Origin: Warburgia ugandensis
Taxonomy: Eukaryota > Streptophyta > Magnoliopsida > Canellales > Canellaceae
Assembly: GCA_035236585.1 (NCBI GenBank)
Contig: CP141136.1
Coordinates: 27,257,426-27,321,425 of the forward strand
Length of the DNA: 64,000 bases
Direction of reading: 5' to 3'
Positions within the stretch are counted from its first letter, which is position 1. Each line of letters begins with the position of its first letter. Below are positions 1-13,325 of this stretch, piece by piece. Below the pieces are notes generated by a model. That model did no database searches and was not told the DNA's origin. It saw nothing but the letters and a program-made list of their open reading frames with translations. The translations under genes and the position numbers were made by a program.

Positions 1-2484
1 TACAGCAAATCGCATGCAATTGCCCACATATTAGGGCTGTTGTTTATCATCCATAGGTTTAGAGGGCGAGTGGCCAATCCTAATACCCTGCTAACATAAC
101 ACCCACTAGGCACAAACACCCGTTATAAAATAGCAAAATATGATATAAACCATGGAAACCTGTCATGTGAAATAAACCCCAATAGGCTTGAGTTAAAAGG
201 CATGATAACATATCATCCATCACATGTCAAAACATGAATAATTGTATAAATCAAGATGTCATGATATCGAGTATGTAATAATGAATACATTTTAATGAAA
301 CACGATAGGGTGTAAAATACATGCCTCAAAGATTTCAGATAACATGTCATGATCTATAAAATCATGAAAAAATCCCAAATGTAATCACCTACCTCGAAAA
401 TGCGGTACTCCAATAAGGCGCGTAAGCAACATCAAATCATGCACTCTAACATACCTATCACATCATAAGTCACACTAAGTCATTCACTCACTTGGTGTTC
501 TTAAATCTTAAAATAAGTTAATCCAAGTGAATGATTTCCTTGATTTGGTAGTTAATCCTAGATTAATGGTCCAGATCATCTAATTAACCCTCAATTAGGG
601 CAATCCTAAACTAGATGTTGGTTTTTCTAACATCTAGACAATCATCCATCATCTTTAATCATCAATATATGTTATGATTCATTCAATTAATGTCCTTTGA
701 TCAATCAAGGGTCAGTCTCTTTCATCTTATGAAGTTTGGAGACGATCCAACCATTGGATCACTCTTTATCTCATATAAGAACCATCTGATCATTATTTTC
801 AATTATTTTCATCATGATCCTTCTAATTTTTATATTTGTTTAGTGATTTACATGTATATCCATAATTACACGTCGATCAGACAGTCAAATCGCTATCTAA
901 ATAGCCAGTCCTAAGGCACCTAATCAAATCAATGATCAAGATCACTTTTCTTAACAATCACATAGGACTATTCTTCTAATCTCCTAGATCATCTCATGTT
1001 CAAAGCATATAATCACTTTCTAAGGCCTGACCATCTGTTGATTAGCCTAATCTAGGCTATTGAATTGTGTTTTATCATTTGACAAATTTAAAAGTGGTTA
1101 AATCAAAGTTTTTATATCAATTATAGGTCCGTGTCATCGAAACGAACGCAAAGGATGTCTCGGATCATAATTTGGACATCTGTACCTCACAAAATTGAGT
1201 TTTTAGCCAATGAATGGTCTAGAATCAATTTATGGATCAAATAATCAAATTTCAGTGTCACAAGGAACATGCGCGTCCGATGCACGCTCATAACACGCAC
1301 CCACATGTGTCACCATCATTGGGATGCACACACTTTCTGTCTCTCTCAGAGATGACGCACACGCCGCCCGCACTCTAGTTGGCATGCCCAGTTCTCGCAT
1401 CATGCTATGCTTCTCTGGGGTGCGTCTAGGTGTCCTGATAGGTTCACTATTAGTGGAGACAATGGCTAGACTCTGGTCACCATTGGCGATGCCCATAGTC
1501 GCCAAAATTTGTGATTTTATGTTATTTTGATCGAATTTTTGTGTACTTACACTTTAAAACACTTTCATCAACTGATCTTGCATGAATATGAGGTTTTTAA
1601 CCGATTTTATCAAGTTTACAAGTTTTATCCTCCGTACTATTTTTCATGTTTTTCGGCATCATTAGCCACTGGATTTCCATGAGATTTGATGGGTTTGTTC
1701 CTTGTGTTAAGGTGAACATGATGAATGGTTCAAATCAACCATCTTGCATCATTTTATCAACTATTTTCATTAAAAATAGTAACCTACTCACAGTCACCGA
1801 AGAAAGGCATTCCACGCCGTTTTCCGACAAGAACAGATGAAAAAGTGATGGGAATAAGCCGAAAATGGAAAGGCAAAAATGGATGGAGGCCTAGCTCTAG
1901 TCAGATGGTGGAAATGGGAATCTCTGTCACAAAAAGGGGTAGGAGATCAACGTTACCGTCGCTGTGTGTCTCTGCCAACATCGAAGGCGTTGTCGCTAGT
2001 GGCATGGGGAGCAGAGAGAAGGAGAGTAAATGCAAGGGGAGAAACAAGGGGAAGTAATAAATAGGGGTAGGTGCATTTAAAGCCCCCCATAAATACCAAT
2101 TTTTAAAATTTATTTTTATTTAAAATCTAATTTTATTTATTTCAAAAATGATTACCAGCCATAAATGCTGGCAATCATAGCCATGCCTCATAAATTCTCT
2201 TCAACCCATCAATTTCAATGCTTGATTTCATGGGCCCCACATGTGCAATTACAATTCTACCCTTTCCATTTAATTTATTAATTAAAAAAAAGTAAAATAA
2301 TTAGCTATTTTTCATCTGGTCTTTGATTTTAGCATTCTTAGTGGCGTTGAATTCCATCTCTCATGTACGGTTCGAATATTGAGGTTTTAGTTCGTGAATT
2401 CATCTCTAAAATTTTCCAATCCCCCAATTTTCTCAAAATTTCCAAAATTCTACTCAATTAATTTTAAAATTAGCAAGTATTACA
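1..2484 (-). repeat. long LTR (3' LTR of Tekay-like element), left end outside window
   Basis: Read on the minus strand this LTR starts TGTAATACTTGC at 2484, directly after a purine-rich tract (complement of 2485-2496), which is the normal order of polypurine tract then 3' LTR. It runs leftward past position 1, so it is at least 2.48 kb. From 547 to 2484 it matches 7774-9076 with several insertions and deletions. Around 1250-1510 it carries a GC- and CpG-richer block that the second copy lacks. The short ORFs inside it have no recognisable domain. Long LTRs of this size are typical of Tekay/Del chromoviruses, which agrees with the adjacent pol remnant. Confidence 0.75.
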
Positions 2485-2500
2485 TCTTTCCCTCATAAAA
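2485..2500 (-). promoter_or_regulatory. polypurine tract of Tekay-like element
   Basis: On the minus strand the run GAGGGAAAGA abuts the LTR start TGTAATAC. This is the expected plus-strand DNA primer position between pol and the 3' LTR. Confidence 0.65.
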
Positions 2501-2635
2501 AAATTTGTCCTTGAAATTTCAATGTATACATACAGCTAGGTGAAGAGCTCTAGATGAGTTCGTCTCATCTCATCCTCCATCTCCCAAGTAACCTCCTGCG
2601 TTATGTGATACTACCAAGATCCAAATAGGGTGCTC

Positions 2636-5200
2636 CTAGATCTTACTATCCAAGATCCGAATAGGGTGCTCCTTAAAAGTCAAATCAGGTTGCATGTCTC
2701 TTGGAATTTGCTCAAGTACGTGGGATGGATTTGGCACATACTTCCTCAACATGAAGACGTGGAAGACATCATGTACTCTAGCTAACTGTGGTGGCAAGGC
2801 CAACTGATATGCAACCAGTCCAACTCTATGAAGGATCTCGAGAGGACCAATAAATCTCGGACTAAATTTTCCCTTGACACCGAATCTCATCACTCACTTC
2901 ATAGGGGAAACTCTCAGAAACACATACTCTCCCACATCAAACTCTAGGTCCTTCCGCCCCCTGTCAGCATAACTCTTCTAACTACTATGAGCTACTAATA
3001 ATTGCCTCTAAATGAGTCAGACTTTCTCTGTGTACTACTCAACTAACTCAGACCTCATGACTCGTCTCTCCCCCCACATCACTCCAACACAAAGGAGACT
3101 AGCAAGGCCTGCCATAAAGCGCCTCGTAAGGAGCCATGCCGATACTCGCATGGTAGCTGTTATTATAGGCAAACTCAACAAGGGGCAAATGCTCGTCCTA
3201 GCTACCTCTCCAATCCATGGTGCAGGCCCTCAACATATCTTTCATTGTTAGAATGGTCCTCTTAGTCCGATCATCTGTCTGGGGGTGGAATGCCATGCTA
3301 CATCTCAACCTCGACCCAAGAGCCTCTTGCATGCTTTGCCAGTACTTCGAGGTGAACTGTGTGTCTTGATCTGAAATAATCATTAAGGGAACCCCATGTA
3401 AGCTCATGTTCTCCATGACATATAGCTTTGCCAGGCTATCCATGGTATGAGTTTGTCTAATGGGGAGGAAATAGGCGGACTTCATCAACCTGTCAACAAT
3501 GACCCATATCATGTCATGTTTGCTGGCTATCCTTGGCAGACCCACTATAAAGTCCATAGTGAGGTGGTTCCACTTCCACTCTGCAAGGTCTAATGTCAAC
3601 CCAGATGGTCGTTGATGCTCTGCCTTGACCTGCTGATAGGTCAAACATCATGCCATGCACTCACCCACATCCTTCTTCATCCCATTCCACCAAAAGTGCT
3701 ATATAAGATCCTGATACAACTTCGTACCTCCAGGATAAATAGCATACGGGGACTGGTGCGCATCCTGGAGCAAGTCACATCTCAACTAATCATTTGCACC
3801 TGAACCTAACACCTCCATCTAGCGCTCTAGAAAAATTGACCTTGTCGACCAGGTCCTGAGTCTCTGCGCACTAATCTGTGCCTGAAGGATCTTGTCAAGA
3901 AACCTGGATTGAGTCGATAGGTTGGCAATCATCACCTTTGACTTGCTGCTCAACGCATCAGCTATGACATTGGCCTTCCCTGTGTGGTACTAAATTGTGA
4001 ATTTGAAGTCCTTGAGGTATTCCATCCATCTGTGCTGCCTCATGTTCAGATCATTTTGAGTGAAGAAGTACTTGAGGCTCTTATGATTAGTAAATACCTC
4101 AAATCTCTCTCCATACAAGTAGTGTCTCTAGGATTTCAACATGAACACCACCGTTGCGAACTCCAGATCTTGAGTTGGGAAGTTCACCTCATGCGTCTTC
4201 AGCTACCTCAATGCATAGGCGATCACCCTCCTGTGTTGCATTAACACCGCTCCTAGGCCCTTACCTGAAGCATCACAATACACTACATGGATAATAACCT
4301 AAAAGCTCTCCTCACAGGCATCAGTCTAGATAAATCTAGTGTCCTTCCTAGTTAAAGTGGTCAAGGGCAAAGGTAATCTTCGAGAACCCCTCAATAAATC
4401 ATCGATAATAACCTACCAAGCCATGAAAACTACGAATCTCCATCACCATTGTAATCCTCTCCCAGTGCAAAACTGCCTCCACTTTGGTCGGATCTACTGC
4501 CACACCATCCTTAGATACTATGTGGCCTAAAAACTGCACCTGTCCCAGCCAAAATGTCACACTTATTGAGCTTCGCATAAAGATGATGTCGGTGAAGCCT
4601 ATCAAACATCGTGTGAAGGTGCTCCCTGTGAGCCTAGTGGTTAGGCAAGTAGACTAGCATATTGTCCACGAAGACTATCACAAACTTATCTAAATAAGCT
4701 CATAAAACCATGTTCATCAGGTCCATGAATACTGCCGGTGCATTAATCAATCCAAAGGGCATCACTAAGAGCTCATAATGGCTGTATTGACTCCTAAACA
4801 TGGTCTTAGGGATATCCTCCTCTCTAATCCTCAATTGATGGTAGCCTGACCTCAAATCAATCTTGGAGGACGCTTGTGTTGATTAGAGCTGGTCAAACAA
4901 ATCATCAATACAAGGTAAGGGGTAACGGTTCTTCACAGTAACATTTTAGTAACCGATAATCTATACATAGCCTCAAAGATCCGTCCTTCTTCTTGACAAA
5001 GAGGATTGCTGCTCCCCAAGGAGATCCACTCGACCAGATGAAGCCCTTATCCAGAAGCTCCTGCAACTGCACCTGAAGCTCCCTCAACTATGCTAGGGCC
5101 ATTCTATAGGACACCTTAGAAATAGGCACTGTACCCGGCACCAAGTCTATGGTGAAATCAATCTCACTACGTGGGGGGTAGTCTTGGCAGCTTGTTAGGA
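2636..5200 (-). pseudogene. Ty3/gypsy pol remnant (Tekay-like): RT, RNase H, integrase
   Basis: Minus-strand translation gives, in order: reverse transcriptase (about 5180-4400, with LDKGFI and [13 protein letters not shown]), RNase H (about 4260-3950, beginning CDASGKGLGAV and ending at a TGKANV-type block), the integrase zinc region (about 3740-3620, GGTKLYQDLI), integrase core (3644-3198, with MDFIVGLPR and a DxDTQFTS block) and integrase C-terminus (2893-2636, with LRKYVPNPSHVLEQIP). It is broken by many stops and frame changes. The RT catalytic box normally read as (Y/F)VDD is FVDN at 4661-4672, so a catalytic aspartate is lost. No chromodomain-sized gap remains before the LTR. Order and motifs are those of Tekay-type plant chromoviruses; the clade name is inference from motif resemblance. 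It is not functional. Confidence 0.88.
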
Positions 5201-7263
5201 AATGCATCAGCAAAATTTCACACCACATCAAGATCGTCGATACATGGCTGCTCACTGTCTATCATCGTGATGTAGGCAAAAAACACTCAACAACCTCAAG
5301 CATAACACTGAGTTGCTCTCATAGCTTAAATAACACAAGGGCCAGTAATACTCCTCCTGCCTTGGACTACAACCACCAGTCAACCTAGTGCACTACATAT
5401 AAACTGCTTCTTATAGTAGTCCATATCAAATCTCATCTGGTATGCACATAGAGAGAACCAATATCTCATGCCTACGTTTGATCGTGGATACCGCACGACC
5501 TACACTGGTCCTCATGGGGGAGAACGGATCACACTGAATGGAAAGTCCCATGACTCTTCCAAACGCACAGAAGCCTTTACCTCAAGTGGGTATCAAAATT
5601 TCTTTTTAGAGTGTTAGTGGCCAACTACACTCCTAACATAGCAAACTACGGGGTTCTCAATTACCACCCCTCATAAATGATTCTAAAGAGTTTTCAAATA
5701 GCATCAATCACACCCTCCATGCACAATTAAACAAACACTCCTTGGAGTGAAGAATTCAAAGCTGTGATCAATATATCATTAATTGTAATTCCATATATCT
5801 ATACATAAAATGTACCTATATCACTTGAACTTAATAATTGTAGTTCCAAATCCCCCCAAATGAAGCGCTCACATCAATTTGTAATGTATGGTTTAGGTCC
5901 AACATTCTTGTAATGCATGTATTAAATATAAATCAAAGACAAATGTGCCATTGGTGGGGCAAGTAGGAGAGCATGTATGGTAGTGAAATCAATGAATAAT
6001 AGTCAAAACAATTTAAGCACGAGTACACATGCTAAGCATGAAAGATGGAATCAAAGGTGTGATTTCAATAGATTCATTGATGGTGCAGCACAGAACCAAT
6101 CTATGGATGGTTCACATATATTCAACTTTATTGGAGGACTTTAAAGCAAATACACATAGTGCGCCTTTTTCAAAAAAATTAACTGTCATGATTTGATTAA
6201 TTATACATGGGCGTGTTTTTCATATGTGATTTGCTGGTGTAATCTTTGCCCCTAGTTGTGCATTGACTAATGATCCATCCAACAATTAAAATTTCTAAGA
6301 TATAATGTTCATCTATCTAATAAAATCAATAGCTGAGGTTTTGAAAGATGAGATACATGCTGATCAAGTGAGATCGACGCATATTCTATTACAACAACAG
6401 TGTGATTCTAAAGCCCAAAACCAGCCATGGAGAAATAAAGGTCAGTATTACCTCCAGTGTAAAATATATTTCAACAATCATAGAATCATCCAAGTGTGCA
6501 TGATTATGGATGAGAGCCAGATATTGTATCTCCCACTATTGTGAACATGGTCTTAAAATAATTATCCGAATTATGCATGGCATGGATAATGCCCTTGATA
6601 TTCATGCATGTTTTGAGATTGGTAGTGAACTTATAAACATGGTTTAAATTCCAATTCAACCATTTACGTGTTATGCGTCTATATGTGAGCTCTCTCTCTA
6701 AACTACTAGTTTAATAGCAAAGGTGCTCATTCAATGTCTATCTTTACAAATGGCAATAAGGATGTGTGTGCATGAAATCAACTTAAGGCAACTATTTATT
6801 CAAAAGGTGCATGGACATGGGGCTCATTATCAAGACTCCTTTTGTTGTTAGATGTATGCTCATGATGCACTCATGCAATAACTACTTAATAGGAAGTGAT
6901 AAAACACCACTTGGTTGCACGCACATTCATGTTAATGAGTTAAATATCAACAATTAATTATACCACATGAGTATGTCATGCTAGAAGTTTATATCATGGT
7001 GGATTAGGATGCGAATCACATGGCTCAGTAATGAATGAATTTAAGGTGTTTCAAGATCAAGGAGGTGCTTATTATAAACATGGCATACATAGAAAGATCT
7101 AAGAGTGCATATGCTTCTATAATTAACAAAATCCAAATCAAAGTGTATGTTTAAAACATCGAACATGCTATAACAAAATCAATCTAACGAAGAGTAACCC
7201 AACCCCCTACCTCTTAAAAGCGAAAATACTCTTCTATAGTCTTCTTTTCCAAAAACGCGTGGT
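5201..7263. other. no recognisable gene; probable decayed retroelement interior
   Basis: This lies between the RT start and the CT-rich tract, where the protease and gag of the minus-strand Tekay-like element would be expected. I can follow RT-flanking sequence to about 5300 but no gag, zinc knuckle or protease motif beyond that. The open frames present (for example 6305-6544) have no recognisable domain and are not conserved-looking. Confidence 0.5.
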
Positions 7264-7290
7264 ATGGCTAATCCTTGGTACAGCCTCCTC

Positions 7291-7321
7291 CTCCTCCTCC
7301 TTCTTATTCTTCTTCTTCTTC

Positions 7322-7392
<71 letters not shown>
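7291..7392. repeat. TTC-rich tract followed by uninterrupted (CT)34 microsatellite
   Basis: A CTC/TTC-rich run begins near 7288 and passes into perfect CT dinucleotides from 7325 to 7392. Pyrimidine-rich sequence with repeated CTTTCCTTCTTATCCT words continues to about 7600. The Ser-Leu and Arg-Glu open frames over it are products of the repeat. Confidence 0.95.
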
Positions 7393-7395
<3 letters not shown>

Positions 7396-7773
7396 TGTTT
7401 CACGCAATCCTTCCTTCCCCTCTTAAACCAATTTCAAGTTGACTCTCCTCTATCTTACCATATCTCTAGAGGTTTCTTTCCTTCTTATCCTTTCCTATCA
7501 TGTTTCTAAGTCTATCTTTCCTTCTTATCCTGTCCTTTTAGGTTTTAATCTCTTACATATCCTCATCCTTTCCTACTTAGAATCCTCCAGATTCATTGCA
7601 CCTGGACACTCCTTTGTTTTGGGTAGGAAATTTCTCCAAAAAGGTTATCTTTGGAGACTTAAACTCTAATTATAGAGTTTTGCATACTCCTTCTACAACC
7701 ATTAGAGAAATTAGATTTTGCTGTCAATTCTATACAAAAGAATACTTATCTTATGAAAATAGAAGTTATTACA

Positions 7774-9076
7774 GGTAGTTAATCCAAGATTAACTATCCA
7801 GATCATCTAATTAACCCTCAATTAAGGCAATCCTGAATTAGATGTTGGTTTTTCTAACATCTAGACAATCATCCGTCATCTTTAATCATCGATATATGTT
7901 ATGATTCATTCAATTAATGTCCATTGATTAATAAAGGGGTCAGTCTTTTTCATCTTATGAAGTTTGGAGATGATCCAACCGTTGTATCACTCTTTATCAC
8001 TTATAAGCAACATCTGATCATTATTTTCGATCATTTTGATTATGATCCATCTAATTTCTAGGTTTGTTTAGTAATTTATATGTATATCCATAATTACACA
8101 TCAATTTGAGGGTCAAATAGCTTTCTGATTAGTCAGTCCGAAGGTATATAATCAGATCAACAGTTAAGATCACTTTTCTTGACAATCACATGAGATCTGT
8201 TCTTCTAATCCACTAGATCATCTCATGTTTGATGCATATAATTAATTTCTAAGGCCTGATCATCCATTCATCAGCCCGATCTAGGTTATTGAATAGTATT
8301 TTGTGATTTGACTGAATTTTTGTGTACTTCCACTTTATAACACTTTCATCAACTGATCTTGCATGAATATGAGGATTTTAACCAATTTATCAAGCTTTGC
8401 CTTCATACTATTTTTCATGTTTTTTGGTTTAGCCATTGGATTTTCATGAGACTTAATGAGTTTGTTCCTAGTGTTAAGCTACACATGATGAATGGTTTAG
8501 ATCAACCATCTGACACCATTTCATAAACTATTTTCATTAAAAATAGTAACCTACTCATAGTCATTGCAAAATGGGATTCCACGCTGTTTTCCGACACCAA
8601 CAAACGAAAAAATGAATGGGAATATGCTAGAAATGGAAAGGGAAAAATGGATGGAGGCCTACCTTTGGTCGGGCTGATGGAAATGGGAATCTCCATCGCA
8701 AAAAGGGGGAGGAGATCCACGTTATCATCACTTCGTGTGTCTGCGGGCATTAGAGGTGTCGTCGCTGGTGGCATGGGGAGTAAAGAGAGGGAGAGTAAAT
8801 GCAGGTGGAAAATGATGGGAAGTAATAAATAGGGGGGTAGGCACATTTAAAGCCCCTTCATAAATACCAAATTTTAAAATTTATTTTTATTTAAAATCTA
8901 ATTTTATTTATTTCTGAAATGATTACCAGCCATAAATGCTAGTGATCATTGCCCCGCCTCATAAATTTTGAGGTTTTAGTTTGTGAATTCATCTCTAAAA
9001 TTTTCAAATTCCCAATTTTCTCAAAATTCTAAAATTCTATTGCATTTTCAGAGTTTTAAAATTAGTTTGTATTACA
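7774..9076 (-). repeat. shortened second copy of the Tekay-like LTR
   Basis: It matches 547-2484 from GGTAGTTAATCC on and ends in the same GTATTACA terminus at 9076. It lacks about 450 bp present at roughly 1085-1535 in the first copy and about 130 bp near 2195-2330. Its left part is missing: similarity stops abruptly at 7774. It could be the 5' LTR of the same minus-strand element or a separate truncated LTR; no primer binding site is visible to decide. Confidence 0.75.
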
Positions 9077-11241
9077 CATGCACTAATACACCCACATATA
9101 AGAAGGTTCAGAGTTTAAAAGCAGCTGCTTTCCTTCTCTCTTACTCCTAGTGGCTGGTCAATTAGCATGTTGATTTTGACTGTATTATGTTTTTTACCTT
9201 GTAGTTCAACTAAAATCCAGAACATGTCAAATTTAATTATCCTTTTAATTTGGAATAAGATTCCAATGCTAAGGATCTGATTCCTTTGTGATCTTTTGCT
9301 TCTTCGTTATCTTTTATTACCGATATGTCTAGGTTTCCTATTACATTTTGAAAGTCTAATTAGATGTAGGATTCAAATATTTAGGCCATCAACAGCCACC
9401 ATGATCCACCATGATCGAGAGTTCAAGGGTGTATTATTTGCTTTTTATTTTTTCTAGGTAAGGAGTCTTCTGAAATTCAAACTTCATTTTGAAAATGACC
9501 AAACAACACCTTCAAAAGTGACTTGGATTCTGATTTCTAGGTAAGGGAGGAATGAAGTTAAATAACTACCCTTTCAACAATGGAATTCCAAAGAACTCAC
9601 CTGCATTGTTCATTTTGTGAACACAATAATATTTGGAAAATGTAGATGTCCTTACATAGGTTGTTATAGATCATAGTACACTATCATCCTTAAATAGATA
9701 AGTGTGTGCTTCGTCTCACGTAAGTTCCTTGATTATGTGGTTATGCAGGAAATAATACAATTCTCTTATAGAGGATAACAGCACCTTAGCTAGCTTTGAA
9801 GGAAACAAATGCTTCCACATTTTTAACTATATTCCAAACTTGTTCAAGCTTATGCAACTTCAAGGTTTGGATGATTCCATCTTCAGCAGTCCATATTTGT
9901 GCACAACAAACAATAAGAAGTTTTTACCCTTTTCTTGAATGGTTGACATTATTAAGATGAGGGATAATTACATAGGGATGACCAAAGGGGGCAATTACAA
10001 CCATTCAAGAGCAAAATATCAGAAGAGAACATGATAGCACCATGTTGAAAAACAGGAGGAAACATAGCAAATTACATTAAGTTCTTGAGATTTGAATATG
10101 CTGTCCGATAACTCCACTTTTAGCAATATATCAGACTTTTTTCATTGGCATTTCTTCTACTATGTTTAGACGTAATTGAGTGTGCAACCATGTCTTTAGT
10201 ATGCAAAATTTTGTCGACAAACAATAAGAACTTAAGACTTTCTTTTTTGTTGCTCTATTGAATAATGACGCAGACTCCTAAGCCTTGTAGGCGTGGCCCA
10301 AAAATTGTAATTGAGTATTACTATGTATCAAATGGATGAGATATATGCCTCTCTTAGAGATGATTGGATAACATTCTAAAACTGGTGGACTTGCTCATAG
10401 TTAAGCATAGTCCATTCTTTTAAGCACCTCAACTATAAAACGCAAACTTTGCTAACAAAACAGTTGGACAAGAAAATTCTCCAAAATGGCCAAACAACTG
10501 ACATGCAATGACTTCAATTCTCAAAACTATATTGAAGAACCAATGCAAATAATCACTTCTCACAACATAATATTCACTTGTCAACAAAAGAAGAAAACAA
10601 GTATGACTCATTGGCACTTATGAAAATAGAGTGTATATCAAATAGGTACATTAGAGGTTTAAACAGTATAAGAACAAACAGATGGATGGAAGAAGCTGAG
10701 ACCTTTTAATCAATTGAATATATGAATCATGACTTTTTAACTATTGCATTTGGCCACCATTCATGACGATAACGATGGTGATGATAATTTACTGACTAAG
10801 AGAAATTGACAACCAAGAAGATGGAAGTCCTGAATGATATTTGAATGGGATAAGTAATCCCTAAAATTTCCACAGAAAACCAAGTGCTATGAACTAGTTC
10901 GGGAGGAAATTTTTTTACCATCCAGCTAACAAACCAATATATAAGGAAAATAACCATTCATCAAAGAAAAGAATGGGGAAGCAACCTAGATGCAGATTAT
11001 AGGAAATATTTACACAATGCTCCCATTGACTTGCTTCACTTGCAGCAACAATCCTGGCTTTTCCATGGAAGTAGCTTTTGAATCCTTCACACAAGAGGTG
11101 CTCTCATGCAGCAATAGAGAAACCATAGATGAGAGAATAAGTAAGCAGCCTTCTCGTCATGTTGATTGAGTCCATATCAGCATCTTTAACAGGCATGAAA
11201 GCTTTGGATATGTGGTTTAACAATAAAGTCACCGTGACGAT
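9077..11241. other. intergenic, no gene seen
   Basis: AT-rich sequence without a convincing reading frame on either strand. A short stretch near 10260-10420 might be an old copia fragment, but I could not support it. The 62-residue minus frame at 10429-10617 has no recognisable motif. Confidence 0.5.
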
Positions 11242-11420
11242 AGGGCAGCCCTGTGCACAAAGCTCCCACATTTGCTAGGCCTGAGGAAGGGGTGAACGAC
11301 AAAGGGTCTATACTATGTAACCTTACCTTGCATTTTTGCAAGAGGTTGTTTCCACGCCTCAAACCTATGACCTCCAAGTCACATGATGACAACTTTACTG
11401 TTGCGCCAAAGGCTCCCCTT
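11242..11420 (-). mobile_element. Au-like SINE (tRNA-derived), nearly full length
   Basis: On the minus strand this 179-bp unit begins with a GGGAGCC...GGCGCAA tRNA-like 5' head and carries an A-box/B-box-like region. The body follows with GCAAAAATGCAAGG and AGACCCTTTGTCG, then GGGAGCTTTGTGCAC, and it ends GGGCTGCCCT. Order and length fit the angiosperm Au SINE family (about 180 bp). No clear target-site duplication was seen. The overlapping open frames on both strands are chance. Confidence 0.85.
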
Positions 11421-11951
11421 CAAAGCCACTATGGCTATCTCAAGAATTTAATCATCAAAACAATTATATGAAATCAAGAAAATAGTAATGGAAGTTCGAA
11501 AGTCCAGCTTCCTCCAAAACCATGGAAGGGTTCTTCTGAATCAGCAGCAGGCAAAATAATGAACCAATGCGCCCCTATCTGCAGATAGCATAGGTATATA
11601 CATATGCACAACTGCATAAGTATATATAGATGCATAAGCATGATGTTGTTCCTGTCTTGCCACCATATCTTGTAGCAAGGTTAATGGATCTCTTTGAACC
11701 TTAGTTCATGCAAGCTAAAGATTAACGTGGTCATTTCCCTCTTGCTTGGAAAAGTCAAAAGAGACTCCAACTAAGGCGGTCAGTGGAAAATTTGAGCCAA
11801 ACAAGAATTGACAAATGTCAATCTAGTTGAAACGTGGTTCTATGATTGACTAATGAGCAAAGATTGAAATTTCCATAAGAAATGGCAATTATAGATTTGA
11901 ATTGACAAGTCATAGTTATTATTATGTTTTGTATATTTTTTAAAGAATAAA

Positions 11952-12115
11952 AAAGGGGCAAACTAGTGCACAAAGCTCTTGGGTATATAGGATCTAGGGA
12001 AGTGGTGGACCACAAAGGGTGTATAGTACACAACGTTACCTTATATTTTTGCAAGAAGCTATTTCATGTCTTAAACCCTTGACCTTTAGGTCACATTAAA
12101 CAATAATGTGTGATT
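11952..12115 (-). mobile_element. second, degenerate Au-like SINE
   Basis: It shares with 11242-11420 the words GTGCACAAAGCTC, a GGACCACAAAGGGT-like block, GTTACCTTATATTTTTGCAAG and a GACCTTTAGGTCACAT block, in the same order and orientation, with many substitutions and a ruined tRNA-like head near 12100. The orientation is the same as the neighbouring copy about 530 bp away, but divergence differs, so this is not a recent tandem duplication. Confidence 0.72.
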
Positions 12116-12339
12116 AAATATAAAGGGATGAACTATATGTTCTCCATTTGCGAAATAACTCAAGGAAAATTATCAAAATAAGAAAATGCATTAAGAGCTT
12201 CAAACCATTTGCATGAGTCTTGCTTGTGAGGCAGTCCTAAATATTAGTAACAAATAGATAAAGAAAATGAAGATATTCACTTCACTTTGGAAGAAATCCA
12301 AGAGTACCTATCAAAAGAAAAAACTGCGGGGACAATATT

Positions 12340-12531
12340 CTAACTATTTTGAAGACTCTGGCTAGTCAAAATGGCTGCATTCCCCTCATTTGCTAGTACT
12401 AAGTACTTCGATACATCCAGAAGCTCTCCAACATCATAGTTGAAAACATCTTGAAATGCCAGTAAAGCAAGTGTCCTTTCAAGACTCTTTTCATAAACTT
12501 TGTTGTAGAGCATACAAATTTGTTTTAGATC
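12340..12531 (-). pseudogene. fragment resembling the CTLH/CRA region of GID8 (TWA1-like)
   Basis: A minus-strand open stretch of 63 codons between stops reads ...SLERTLALLAFQDV, then VGELLDVSKYL, then GNAAILTSQS before a TAG at 12340-12342. This pattern (acidic/ERT, ALLAF, GELLD, NAAILTSQS) is what I recall of the end of CTLH and start of CRA in plant GID8, a subunit of the GID/CTLH ubiquitin ligase. No LisH exon, upstream CTLH exon or downstream CRA exon was found between 11.4 and 13.3 kb. A stop follows where the family normally continues with HEKDP. It is most likely a captured or decayed exon. The family call rests on memory of the motif and is uncertain. Confidence 0.5.
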
Positions 12532-13325
12532 TTAATAAAATTATTGTGGATAAAATTCTTAGTTTAATTGAACTGGGATTTAGTTGCTAGGGTCTTCCCA
12601 TGTTTACAAACCACATTGAAGACACAAAATTTTGGTTAATAATAGCAAGCTAAAAAAGTAGTGGAATGGCAACTAAAAAGCTATCACAAGTCTGAGAAGA
12701 AGATAAAAATGTAGGTCCTTTCTCAGACAAAGCCCACAATGAATTTACACAGTGGAACCCATAATTATCAAGTAACAAGCATAGTAGGGGAATGGAACAT
12801 TAGAACTCCATACCTACTTTTCTCCATCGATTAAGCTTTCAACTTTTGTTGTTGGAGATGAAATAAAAGTTGGAGGTTGTATCATCATCTGCATATACAA
12901 TCATTGGTTCAGTGAAATTCAACACAGCAAAAGTACAGAGGCTTCCATTCCCAATATGGAGGATAATCATTATAATTTGATGCTCAAAACACTAAGTTTG
13001 CTGATTCCACTTCCTAGCCTCACCAAAGTTTCTATCATTGGGATGACTGATACAAACTTCACTTTACTTTCAAAAGGAGAAATAGATGGCAAACTAATTA
13101 GCAAAGCTATTTTTAAAAAATAAAACCAATCATGATTTGGTACATATAGTTGGATTCAATAGCATGTCTTAACCTATCTTGGCTTAGAAGTTGACTGACC
13201 ATAACCAATAGATGCAAAGTCATAGTTTATGGGAGGTTAATAGCATGTTCAGATTCAGGGAGGTACATCATTATTAACCATCTAAAATTATAAAGCTTGT
13301 GAACCAAAAGCAAGTCTAGTGCTAT
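12532..13325. other. intergenic, no gene seen
   Basis: AT-rich sequence between the GID8-like fragment and the LARD LTR. No exon-like frame, RNA gene or repeat was recognised. Confidence 0.5.

Noticed and set aside
7179-7509. Open frames rich in Arg-Glu or Ser-Leu over the CT tract, and similar ones at 14379-14732, 20207-20749 and 20700-20963
   Set aside because: They are translations of dinucleotide repeats; no start context, domain or conservation is visible.
11242-11420. Possible tRNA gene
   Set aside because: The tRNA-like head belongs to an Au-type SINE; the cloverleaf cannot be completed.
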